DNA of 10,935 nt from positions 1 through 10,935 of the forward strand of contig WFOW01000065.1 in assembly GCA_015487895.1 (NCBI GenBank), given 5' to 3'. Position numbers and translations under genes: made by a program. This document shows, piece by piece, positions 1 to 8,486 of this stretch. The notes under the pieces are model-generated. The model was not told the DNA's origin, made no database searches, and saw only the letters and a program-made list of their open reading frames with translations. Position 1 is the first letter of the stretch. Every line of letters starts with the position of its first letter. The DNA comes from Gammaproteobacteria bacterium (GTDB lineage Bacteria > Pseudomonadota > Gammaproteobacteria > S144-34).

Positions 1-25
1 CTCCCCGCCCCTGTCGCCGGAAGGC

Positions 26-43
26 GTAACAGAACGGTAACAA
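26..43. promoter_or_regulatory. PhoB-box-like tandem repeat upstream of pstC
   Basis: Two 7-bp direct repeats, GTAACAG (26-32) and GTAACAA (37-43), are separated by AACG, giving an 11-bp period. Read on the minus strand they are TTGTTAC and CTGTTAC. These resemble the known PhoB half-site CTGTCAT, which also repeats every 11 bp. The site ends 12 bp before the first pstC ATG, which fits phosphate-starvation control of this operon. The half-sites match the consensus better on the minus strand than on the plus strand, and the match is imperfect, so the call is tentative. Confidence 0.4.
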
Positions 44-55
44 AGCGGCCCCACA

Positions 56-2293
56 ATGAAAGAGATGGCCGCTTCCCCCCGAGCGCAGTTCCCTTCGCCG
101 CGCCTGCGCTGGCGGCTGCTCAAGGACCGTGCGGCCCGCTACGGCTTCGCCGTGGGCGGCGTCAGCACCATCGTGTTCGTGGTGGCGATCGCCTTCTACC
201 TGGTATGGGTGGTGCTGCCGCTGTTCCGGCCCGCGGGCGCGGAGCCGGCTGCGGCCTTCGGCGCGGACGGCGCGGCGGCGGCGCTGGTCGCCGACGAGTA
301 CGGCGAGACCGCGGCCCGCCACCTCCCGGACGGACGCGTGGAGTTCCTGCGGCTCGCCGACGGCACGCGTCTGGGCGGCGCGAGCCCGCTGCCGCTGGGG
401 GCGCGCGCGACGGCCTACGGCCGCGCCGAGCCCTCGACGGGCGTCTTCGCCTACGGGCTCGACGACGGCCGTGCCGTGGTGCTGAAGCAGGCCTTCCGCG
501 TGAGCTACCCCCAGGACCGGCGCGTGGTGACGCCGGCGCTCGAGCGCCCGCTCGGCGAGGAGCCGCTCGTGCTCGACGAGGAGGGTGCGGCCGTGGTGCG
601 CATCGCCGTCCAGGACGCCGAGGACGAGGCGACCGTGGCCGGCCTGCTCGACGACGGGCGCGTGGTGCTCGTCCACTTCGCCAAGAGCGTCTCCCTCCTC
701 GACGAGAGCGTGAGTCTGGAGCGCTCGGCGAGCGAGGTGCCGGCACCCGGCCATCCCGTGGACTACCTCCTGCTCGACCGCCGCCAGCAGGCGCTCTACC
801 TCGCCGCCCGCGACGGGCGCCTCAGCCACTACGACGTGCGCGACAAGTCTGCGCCGCGCCTGGTCGAGCGCCTGCGCCTGGTGCCCGAGGGGCGCGAGCT
901 CACGGCGCTCGCCTTCCTCAACGGCGACTACTCGCTGCTCGCGGGCGACTCCGGGGGCACCGTGCGCCAGTGGACACTGGTGCGCGTGGGGGGCGAGCAG
1001 CGCCTGCGCGCGATCCGCCTCTTCGAGGCCTTCGACGCGCCCGTGGTGGCCATCGCGCCCGAGCAGGCGCGCAAGGGCTTCGCCGCCGCGGCCGCCGACG
1101 GCACCGTGGGCGTCTTCCACAGCACCGCCCACCGCACCCTGCTGCGGCGCGCGGCCGATCCGCCCCCGCGGCTGCTCGCCTTCGCGCCGCGCGCCGACTG
1201 GCTGCTGCTCGAGGGCGGCGGGCGGCTCGCGCTCTGGCGGGTGCGCAACGAGCACCCGGAGGTCTCCTGGCAGGCGCTGTGGGGGCGGGTGTGGTACGAG
1301 GGCTACGACCGCCCCATGTGGATCTGGCAGTCCTCGGCCGCCACCGACGACTTCGAGCCCAAGTACAGCCTGACGCCGCTCGCCTTCGGCACCCTGAAGG
1401 CCGCCTTCTACGCCATGCTGCTCGCGGTGCCGCTGAGCATCCTCGGGGCGATCTACACGGCGCAGTTCATGGCCCCGCGCATGCGCCAGGCGGTCAAGCC
1501 CGTCATCGAGATCATGGAGGCGCTGCCCACGGTGGTGCTGGGCTTTCTCGCCGGGCTGTGGCTCGCCCCCTACGTCGAGAAGCACCTGCCGGGGCTGCTC
1601 GCCGTCGCGCTGGCGCTCCCGCCGGCGCTGCTGCTCGCCGCCTGGCTGTGGCGCCACACGCCGCTCAGCCTGCGCCGCTGGGTGCCGGACGGCTGGGAGG
1701 CGGCGCTGCTCCTGCCCTGGGTGGCGGCCGTGACCTGGGCCGGCGTGGCCGCCAGCGGCCCGCTCGAGGACTGGCTCTTCGGCGGCGACATGCGCCTGTG
1801 GCTGACGAAGGAGATGGGCATCCCCTTCGACCAGCGCAACGCCATCGTCGTCGGCCTCGCCATGGGCTTCGCCGTCATCCCGACCATCTTCTCGATCGCC
1901 GAGGACGCCATCTTCGGCGTGCCGCGCCATCTCATCCACGGCTCGCTCGCGCTCGGCGCCACGCCGTGGCAGACCCTCGTGCGCGTGGTGCTGCTGACGG
2001 CGAGCCCCGGGATCTTCTCGGCGATCATGATCGGCCTCGGGCGCGCGGTGGGCGAGACCATGATCGTGCTGATGGCCACCGGCAACACGCCGGTGATGGA
2101 CTTCTCGCCCTTCCAGGGCTTCCGGACGCTCTCGGCCAACATCGCCGTGGAGCTGCCGGAGTCCGAGGTGGGCAGCACGCACTACCGGGTGCTCTTCCTC
2201 GGCGGCCTGGTGCTGTTCGTCGCCACCTTCGTCCTCAACACCGCCGCCGAGATGGTGCGCCAGCGCCTGCGGCGGCGCTACAGCAGCCTGTGA
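56..2293 (+). CDS. pstC: Phosphate ABC transporter permease PstC, long form with beta-propeller-like periplasmic domain
   Basis: This is an inner-membrane permease subunit of the high-affinity phosphate importer PstSCAB. Residues 30-57 form a first membrane helix. Residues of about 60-430 are a large soluble, periplasmic insertion with repeated blade-like strands such as GGTVRQWTL and DGTVGVFHS, resembling a WD40-type propeller. The MetI-type permease domain follows from about residue 434, with the EAA coupling loop at about 628-650 (GSLALGAT, then AVGET). At 745 aa it is more than twice the length of E. coli PstC, but long forms of PstC are known in Pseudomonas. ATG at 56 gives the longest frame. 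ATG at 65 is an alternative: neither has a clear Shine-Dalgarno, and CACAAT at 52-57 could be a -10 giving a leaderless start at 65. It is followed after 4 bp by pstA. Family assignment is firm; the start is less so. Confidence 0.95.
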   Translation: MKEMAASPRAQFPSPRLRWRLLKDRAARYGFAVGGVSTIVFVVAIAFYLVWVVLPLFRPAGAEPAAAFGADGAAAALVADEYGETAARHLPDGRVEFLRLADGTRLGGASPLPLGARATAYGRAEPSTGVFAYGLDDGRAVVLKQAFRVSYPQDRRVVTPALERPLGEEPLVLDEEGAAVVRIAVQDAEDEATVAGLLDDGRVVLVHFAKSVSLLDESVSLERSASEVPAPGHPVDYLLLDRRQQALYLAARDGRLSHYDVRDKSAPRLVERLRLVPEGRELTALAFLNGDYSLLAGDSGGTVRQWTLVRVGGEQRLRAIRLFEAFDAPVVAIAPEQARKGFAAAAADGTVGVFHSTAHRTLLRRAADPPPRLLAFAPRADWLLLEGGGRLALWRVRNEHPEVSWQALWGRVWYEGYDRPMWIWQSSAATDDFEPKYSLTPLAFGTLKAAFYAMLLAVPLSILGAIYTAQFMAPRMRQAVKPVIEIMEALPTVVLGFLAGLWLAPYVEKHLPGLLAVALALPPALLLAAWLWRHTPLSLRRWVPDGWEAALLLPWVAAVTWAGVAASGPLEDWLFGGDMRLWLTKEMGIPFDQRNAIVVGLAMGFAVIPTIFSIAEDAIFGVPRHLIHGSLALGATPWQTLVRVVLLTASPGIFSAIMIGLGRAVGETMIVLMATGNTPVMDFSPFQGFRTLSANIAVELPESEVGSTHYRVLFLGGLVLFVATFVLNTAAEMVRQRLRRRYSSL

Positions 2294-2297
2294 GCGC

Positions 2298-3942
2298 ATG
2301 AACGGCGTCCGGTACTGGTTCCGCAGCGGCGACCCCTGGGTGTGGCTGACGGCCGGGGGCGTCTCGGTCTCGCTGCTGCTGGTGCTGGGCGTGCTGGCGC
2401 TGATCGCCGTGCGCGGCCTCGGCTACTTCTGGCCGCATGCGGTGATCGAGGCCGAGTACCGCAGCCCCAAGGGCGAGCGCCTGCGCCTCATCGGCCAGCT
2501 CCACGACCGCGAGTGGGTGAGCGCCAAGCGCCTGCGCGAGGCGGGGCTGCCGGTGGAGGGCACGGGCCGGCGCCTGCGCCACCTCGTCAAGATCGGGGGC
2601 CGCGATCTCTTCGGCCGCGACTTCGTGTGGGTGCTGGACGAGGGCCTCGAGGGCCTGCGCACGCCCCCGGGGCTCGCCGTCATCGAGCGCTGGGAGTGGG
2701 GCAACGTCTACGGCTACGTGCGCGCCGTGCTCGAGGACGGGCGCGTGGTCGCCGAGGGCGAGGCCGCGTGGCCCGAGTTCCTGCGCCGCTTCGAGCGGGT
2801 ACGCACCCTGCGCGAGCGCGCGCGCGGGATCGAGAAGGACGAGATCGGCGCCGTCAACTACCGCCTCGAGCGGCTGCGCCTGCGGGAGCGCCGCCTGGAG
2901 CTCGAGGGGCGCGCCGACGATGCCGCTGCGCGCGAGGCCATCGCGCGCGAGCGCGAGGCGCTGCAGGCCGAGTATGCGCGGCTGCGCGAGGAGCTGACGC
3001 GCCTGCGGCGCGCGCTCGCGCGCGACAGCTACCGGCTCGAGCTCATGGACGGGCGCGTGGTGGAGCTGCCGCTCGCCAAGGTCGCCTGGCCCTACCGCCC
3101 CAACGACATGACGCTCGCGCAGAAGCTCGGCCACTACCTGGCCAAGCTGTGGACGTTCGTCAGCGAGGACCCGCGCGAGGCCAACACCGAGGGCGGCATC
3201 TTCCCGGCCATCTTCGGCACGGTGCTCATGGTGCTGGTGATGTCGGTCTTCGTCACGCCGCTCGGCGTGGTGGCCGCGGTGTATCTGCGCGAGTACGCGC
3301 GCCAGGGCACCCTCACACGCCTCATCCGCATCTCGGTCAACAACCTCGCGGGCGTCCCGTCCATCGTCTACGGCCTCTTCGGCCTCGGCTTCTTCGTCTA
3401 CCTCGTCGGCGGCACCATAGACCGGCTGTTCTTCCCGGAGGCGCTGCCGGCGCCCACCTTCGGCACCGGGGGCGTGCTGTGGGCCTCGCTGACGCTGGCG
3501 CTGCTGACGCTGCCGGTGGTGATCGTCTCCACCGAGGAGGGGCTCGCGCGCATCCCGCGCGCCATCCGCGAGGGCTCGCTCGCCCTCGGCGCCACCAAGG
3601 CCGAGACCCTGTGGCGGGTGGTCATCCCGATGGCGAGCCCCGCCATCATGACGGGCCTGATCCTGGCGGTGGCACGCGCCGCCGGGGAGGTCGCGCCGCT
3701 GATGCTCGTCGGCGTCGTCAAGCTCGCGCCGGCCATGCCCGTCGACGGCAACTGGCCCTACCTGCACCTCGAGCGCAAGTTCATGCACCTGGGCTTCCAC
3801 ATCTACGACGTCGGCTTCCAGAGCCCCAACGTGGAAGCGGCCCGGCCGCTGGTCTATGCTACGGCCCTGCTGCTGGTGCTGGTCATCGTGGCCCTGAACC
3901 TGACGGCGATCCTCATCCGCAACCGCCTGCGGGAGCGTTACC

Positions 3943-3959
<17 letters not shown>
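2298..3959 (+). CDS. pstA: Phosphate ABC transporter permease PstA, long form with coiled-coil insertion
   Basis: This is the second inner-membrane permease subunit of the phosphate importer, pairing with PstC and driven by PstB. Residues 17-40 form the first membrane helix. Residues of about 45-295 are a soluble, presumably periplasmic, insertion. Within it, about 165-245 is very rich in Arg, Glu and Leu with heptad-like spacing, a likely coiled coil. The MetI permease domain runs from about residue 298 to the end, with the EAA loop at about 425-450 ([11 protein letters not shown]) and the family-typical AAGEVAPLM. At 553 aa it is about twice the size of E. coli PstA and similar to the long Pseudomonas form. 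The ATG lies 4 bp after the pstC stop with only a weak ribosome site, suggesting translational coupling. Its last 17 bases overlap pstB. Confidence 0.95.
3931..3935 (+). promoter_or_regulatory. Ribosome binding site for pstB
   Basis: GGGAG lies 7 nt before the GTG at 3943, inside the 3' end of pstA. It supports the GTG start and therefore the 17-base pstA/pstB overlap. Confidence 0.7.
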
Positions 3960-4810
<851 letters not shown>

Positions 4811-4812
<2 letters not shown>

Positions 4813-4817
4813 GGGGG
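4811..4817 (+). promoter_or_regulatory. Ribosome binding site that decides the phoU start
   Basis: GAGGGGG overlaps the pstB stop codon and ends 6 nt before the ATG at 4824. This favours 4824 over the in-frame ATG at 4809, which forms an ATGA overlap with pstB but has no good ribosome site of its own. Confidence 0.65.
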
Positions 4818-4823
4818 CGCGCC

Positions 4824-5549
4824 ATGCCTGGGGACGAAGTGCGCATCGGGGGCCATATCTCCCGCCAGTACGACGCCGAGCTCGAGGACATCCGCTCCAA
4901 GGTGCTGGCCATGGGCGGGCTGGTCGAGCAGCAGCTCGCCGACGCCGTCACCGCGCTGGTCGACGGCGATGCCGAGCTCGCCGGCGTGGTGGTCACCGGC
5001 GACTACAAGGTCAACGCCTACGAGGTCGCCATCGACGAGGAGTGCACCGAGGTCATCGCCAAGCGCCAGCCGGCGGCCTCGGACCTGCGCCTGGTGCTGG
5101 CGGTGATCAAGACCATCGCGGACCTCGAGCGCATCGGCGACGAGGCCGAGCGCATCGCGCGCATGGCCCAGGAGCTCGCCCGCGGCAAGGAGGGGCTGCC
5201 GGTGGACATCGAGCCGCTGGCCGCGCGCGTGCGCGCCATGCTGCACGACGCCCTCGACGCCTTCGCGCGCACCGACGCCGAGGCCGCCGTGGAGACCGCG
5301 CGCAAGGACCTCAAGGTCGACCGGCTCTACGAGGGCCTGCTGCGCCAGCTCATCACCTACATGATGGAGGACCCGCGCTCCATCCCGCGCGCCCTCGACG
5401 TCATGTGGTCGGCGCGGGCGCTGGAGCGCATCGGCGACCGCGCGCGCAACATCTGCGAGTACGTGATCTACCTCGTGCGCGGCAAGGACGTGCGCCATAC
5501 GAGCCTCGAGCAGATGGAGGCCGAGGCGCGCCGCAACCACGGCCCCTGA
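4824..5549 (+). CDS. phoU: Phosphate signalling/transport regulator PhoU
   Basis: PhoU is a cytoplasmic protein that links Pst transporter activity to the PhoR/PhoB two-component system and restrains phosphate uptake. The 241-aa product has the expected two three-helix PhoU repeats. Each repeat carries the family metal-binding type motif: DLERIGDEAE at about 100-109 and ALERIGDRARNICE at about 199-212. The segment HISRQYDAELEDI near the N-terminus is also typical. Length matches the Pseudomonas protein (about 242 aa). It is the last gene of the pst operon and is separated by 9 bp from the stop of the convergent diguanylate cyclase gene. phoR and phoB are not in the window. Confidence 0.96.
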   Translation: MPGDEVRIGGHISRQYDAELEDIRSKVLAMGGLVEQQLADAVTALVDGDAELAGVVVTGDYKVNAYEVAIDEECTEVIAKRQPAASDLRLVLAVIKTIADLERIGDEAERIARMAQELARGKEGLPVDIEPLAARVRAMLHDALDAFARTDAEAAVETARKDLKVDRLYEGLLRQLITYMMEDPRSIPRALDVMWSARALERIGDRARNICEYVIYLVRGKDVRHTSLEQMEAEARRNHGP

Positions 5550-5563
5550 GGGTCGGCCTCAGG
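5545..5563. terminator. Bidirectional terminator-like hairpin between phoU and the GGDEF gene
   Basis: Perfect 7-bp arms, CCTGAGG (5545-5551) and CCTCAGG (5557-5563), flank a 5-nt loop. The left arm contains the phoU TGA and the right arm contains the TGA of the convergent minus-strand gene. No T tract follows on either strand, so intrinsic termination is plausible rather than proven. Confidence 0.45.
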
Positions 5564-6737
5564 CGCCGCGGCCGCGCGCGAGGCCCGGCGGGGGCAGGGC
5601 GACGACGCGGTTGCGCCCGCCGCGCTTGGCGGCATAGAGGGCGCGGTCTGCCTGGCGCAGCAGCGCCTCGCAGCCGGGACCCGGGGCTCCCGCGGGCTCG
5701 GCCGTCGCCGCACCGACGCTGACCGTGATCCACGGCGCCACCGGCGAGTCCGGGTGCGGAATGCGCTCGGCCTCGACGCGCGCGCGCAGGGTCTCGGCGA
5801 TGGCGTGCGCGTCCGCGTGCCCGGCCCCCGGCAGCAGCAGGGAGAACTCCTCTCCGCCGAGGCGGCCGGCGGCGTCGCCCGGCCTGCGGGTCGCCTCCCC
5901 GAGCACGCGCGCGACGCGCCGCAGGCACTCGTCGCCGGCGGCGTGGCCGAGGCTGTCGTTGAGGCGCTTGAAGTGGTCCACGTCCACGGCGAGCAGGCTG
6001 AGCGGCAGCCCGAGACGCGCGCAGCGCGCCCACTCGCCCGCGAGCTGCTCGAGAAAGGCGCGGCGCCCCAGCAGGCCCGTTAGGGCGTCGTGGCGCGCGA
6101 GCCGCGCCACACGCGCGCGCTCGCGCCGCAGCGTGCGCAGGAGGAGGAAGTTGCGCCGCGCGTCCCAGTCGAGGGCGTAGCAGGCCATCATGCCGATGAC
6201 GTTGGCGGTGAGGTAGAAGAAGTTGGCCGACACCAGCGGGCGCAGCGGGTAGTCCGTGAGCGCGGCGACCAGCTCGAAGCAGCCCACGGTGAGCCAGCTC
6301 ACCGCCGTCGCCGGCCAGAAGCGCAGGCGGAAGACCGTGTAGCCGAACATGGAGACGAGGATGAGGCCTGCGAAGTAGGTCTCGCGCGCGGCGGGCACGA
6401 GCGCGATCATGGCGACGATGGCGAGCCCGCCGCTCAGCACGGATGCCGCGAGTGCCGCCTCGGCGAGGCGCCGCCGGCCCGGGAGCAGCAGGTAGGCGAA
6501 GGCGGCGAGCGGCAGCGGCAGGCCGAGGAGGTAGCGCACTAGCCACAGCGTCGCGTAGTCGTCCGGGAAGAGCAGGCGGTCGAGGGCGCCGAAGAGCATG
6601 TAGAGCAGGATGCCCGCACCCAGGGCGAGGCGGCGCGTGCCGCGGAAGCGCCGCTCGCTGTGCACACGGAAGCGGCGCTCCAGCGCGGCGGGGCGGAAGC
6701 GCATCGCGGGGCCGAGCCGCATGGAGGCCGGGTCCAT
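5559..6737 (-). CDS. Membrane-bound diguanylate cyclase (GGDEF domain)
   Basis: This enzyme should make cyclic di-GMP from two GTP. With the chosen start it is 392 aa. Residues of about 37-190 contain roughly six hydrophobic segments, a membrane sensor region with no recognised ligand motif. A short linker leads to the GGDEF domain, which starts at DALTGLLGRR (217-226). It contains DVDHFKRLNDSLGH (252-265), the active-site motif GGEEF (294-298), and RPGD (285-288) exactly five residues before it, so the inhibitory I-site looks intact. The product ends shortly after ALYAAKRGGRNRV, as usual for the domain, and there is no EAL domain. The frame is open up to 6860, but that longer form would overlap cysQ and begin in low-complexity sequence. 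ATG 6737 is preferred and lies just after a TATGCT box. ATGs at 6722 and 6704 are further alternatives. Confidence 0.92.
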   Translation of the reverse strand: MDPASMRLGPAMRFRPAALERRFRVHSERRFRGTRRLALGAGILLYMLFGALDRLLFPDDYATLWLVRYLLGLPLPLAAFAYLLLPGRRRLAEAALAASVLSGGLAIVAMIALVPAARETYFAGLILVSMFGYTVFRLRFWPATAVSWLTVGCFELVAALTDYPLRPLVSANFFYLTANVIGMMACYALDWDARRNFLLLRTLRRERARVARLARHDALTGLLGRRAFLEQLAGEWARCARLGLPLSLLAVDVDHFKRLNDSLGHAAGDECLRRVARVLGEATRRPGDAAGRLGGEEFSLLLPGAGHADAHAIAETLRARVEAERIPHPDSPVAPWITVSVGAATAEPAGAPGPGCEALLRQADRALYAAKRGGRNRVVALPPPGLARGRGA

Positions 6738-6743
6738 GCGCCA

Positions 6744-6749
6744 AGCATA
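6744..6749 (-). promoter_or_regulatory. Possible -10 element for the diguanylate cyclase gene (leaderless)
   Basis: The minus strand reads TATGCT, a good sigma-70 -10 match in otherwise GC-saturated DNA, and it ends 6 nt before the ATG at 6737. Transcription would then begin at or next to the start codon. No convincing -35 was seen and there is no Shine-Dalgarno. Confidence 0.35.
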
Positions 6750-6759
6750 GCGGCGCGCA

Positions 6760-6782
6760 TCCGCCGGCGGGCCGCCGGCGGA
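6760..6782. repeat. Perfect 23-bp inverted repeat upstream of the diguanylate cyclase gene
   Basis: Arms TCCGCCGGCGG (6760-6770) and CCGCCGGCGGA (6772-6782) are perfect reverse complements around a single central G. The repeat starts 11 bp upstream of the TATGCT box, covering the spacer/-35 zone of that promoter. It could be an operator for a dimeric regulator, or part of the transcription end of cysQ, whose stop lies 56 bp away. Confidence 0.5.
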
Positions 6783-6805
6783 GCCGGACGGTCGCCGGGC
6801 GCCGC

Positions 6806-6830
6806 CGGGCGGGACGCCCGTGCCCGCCCG
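6806..6830 (-). terminator. Candidate terminator hairpin after cysQ
   Basis: Perfect 8-bp arms, CGGGCGGG (6806-6813) and CCCGCCCG (6823-6830), flank a 9-nt loop. It begins 8 nt past the cysQ stop codon on the minus strand. There is no T tract, so this may be a GC-only terminator or chance in GC-rich sequence. Confidence 0.35.
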
Positions 6831-6837
6831 CGCCGGC

Positions 6838-7671
<834 letters not shown>

Positions 7672-7702
7672 GCCTCACCTGCTCGGGCTTGGGGGAAGGC
7701 GC

Positions 7703-7708
7703 ATTGTA
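7703..7708 (-). promoter_or_regulatory. -10 element for cysQ
   Basis: The minus strand reads TACAAT, five of six consensus bases. It lies in the 70-bp gap upstream of cysQ and would give a leader of about 25 nt carrying the AGGTGAGG ribosome site. The -35 at 17-bp spacing is TCGCGC, a weak match. Confidence 0.5.
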
Positions 7709-7741
7709 CGGGCCGCGGCGCCCGCGCGCGAGCGCGATGGC

Positions 7742-8425
7742 TCACGGGCCGCCGGCGCGCCGGAAGCGCAGCTCCGTCACCAGGCGGCCCTCGAAGACCG
7801 CGTCGTAGCGGATGCGCCCCGGAGCGCGGTCGACGCGGAAGCCGGGCTGCGGCGGCGGGTCCACGGAGACCAGCCGCAACAGGCCCGGCGGCATGCGCAG
7901 GTCGAGCTCCACGCGCATCGGGTAGTAGCCATCGAGGAAGCGTCGCATGAAGGGGCCGTTGCGCAGCGTCCAGCCGCCGTCGGCGTCGCGGCGCAGCGCG
8001 CGGCTCTCGGCGCGCACGCACAGCACGGCCCCGTGGCCGATGTCCTCGAGCTGCACCGTCGGTCCCTCCACCCAGGCGCGCCCGATGCCCGTGAAGCGGT
8101 CGATGCGCAGCCGGCGCGTGCGCGCGCGGCCGTAGACCACCTGGGCCTTCGGGACGCGGTCGAGGTTGTAGTGGCACTGGCTGAGCGCCACCCAGCAGTC
8201 CTCGAGGCTCGCCCGGCGCAGCTCGATGCGGTTGACCTGGTGGTGGAAGGGCTTGGAGGGCGGGTGGGGCAGGAACTCGAGCTCGCCCTCGTTGACCGCG
8301 AGCGCGCGCAGCTCGGCGTCGTCCTCCAGCCAGCGCTCGAGCTCCTCGCGGGTGGGCTCGCCGGCGGCCGCCGCGAGGGCGGCGGCGGCAAGGACGAGCC
8401 CGTGGACGGTTGCGGCCGCGCGCAT
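7742..8425 (-). CDS. Conserved-looking secreted protein of unknown function
   Basis: I do not recognise this family. From the ATG at 8425 the product is 227 aa. Residues 1-21 look like a Sec signal peptide: a short positive start, then an Ala/Leu core ending in AAAAG, with probable cleavage after residue 21. There is no lipobox Cys. The mature part is rich in Arg and aromatic residues and looks beta-rich. It has three cysteines (77, 84, 136), with Cys77 and Cys84 in DCWVALSQCHYNL, which could form a disulfide in the periplasm. The pattern GYYPMRVELDLRMPPGLLR suggests a C-terminal sandwich-like domain. A GTG at 8437 would add four residues; the GGAAGGG upstream sits better for the ATG. It is divergent from yrfG and upstream of cysQ on the same strand. 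GC3 is near saturation as in its neighbours, so it is coding and not recently acquired. Confidence 0.8.
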   Translation of the reverse strand: MRAAATVHGLVLAAAALAAAAGEPTREELERWLEDDAELRALAVNEGELEFLPHPPSKPFHHQVNRIELRRASLEDCWVALSQCHYNLDRVPKAQVVYGRARTRRLRIDRFTGIGRAWVEGPTVQLEDIGHGAVLCVRAESRALRRDADGGWTLRNGPFMRRFLDGYYPMRVELDLRMPPGLLRLVSVDPPPQPGFRVDRAPGRIRYDAVFEGRLVTELRFRRAGGP

Positions 8426-8471
8426 CGGATCCCGCACCCTTCCCGGGGATGGCCTCCAACGGCTTCTGGGC

Positions 8472-8477
8472 TAAAGT
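8472..8477 (+). promoter_or_regulatory. Possible -10 element for yrfG
   Basis: TAAAGT, five of six consensus bases, ends 9 nt before the ATG at 8487 and directly abuts the GTG at 8478. If used, transcription would start at or just before ATG 8487, giving a nearly leaderless mRNA. There is no Shine-Dalgarno and no clear -35 at 17-bp spacing. Confidence 0.4.
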
Positions 8478-8486
8478 GTGGCCCCC

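Noticed and set aside
205..2301. Long plus-strand frame of 698 codons overlapping pstC
   Set aside because: It is an out-of-frame shadow of pstC: Arg/Ala/Pro-rich, with no domain. Stop codons are rare in all frames of such GC-rich DNA.
7675..7704. Tiny minus-strand ORF (ATG to TGA, ten codons) just before cysQ as a leader peptide
   Set aside because: Its ATG overlaps the TACAAT -10 box, so it would lie upstream of the transcript start. It has no ribosome site.
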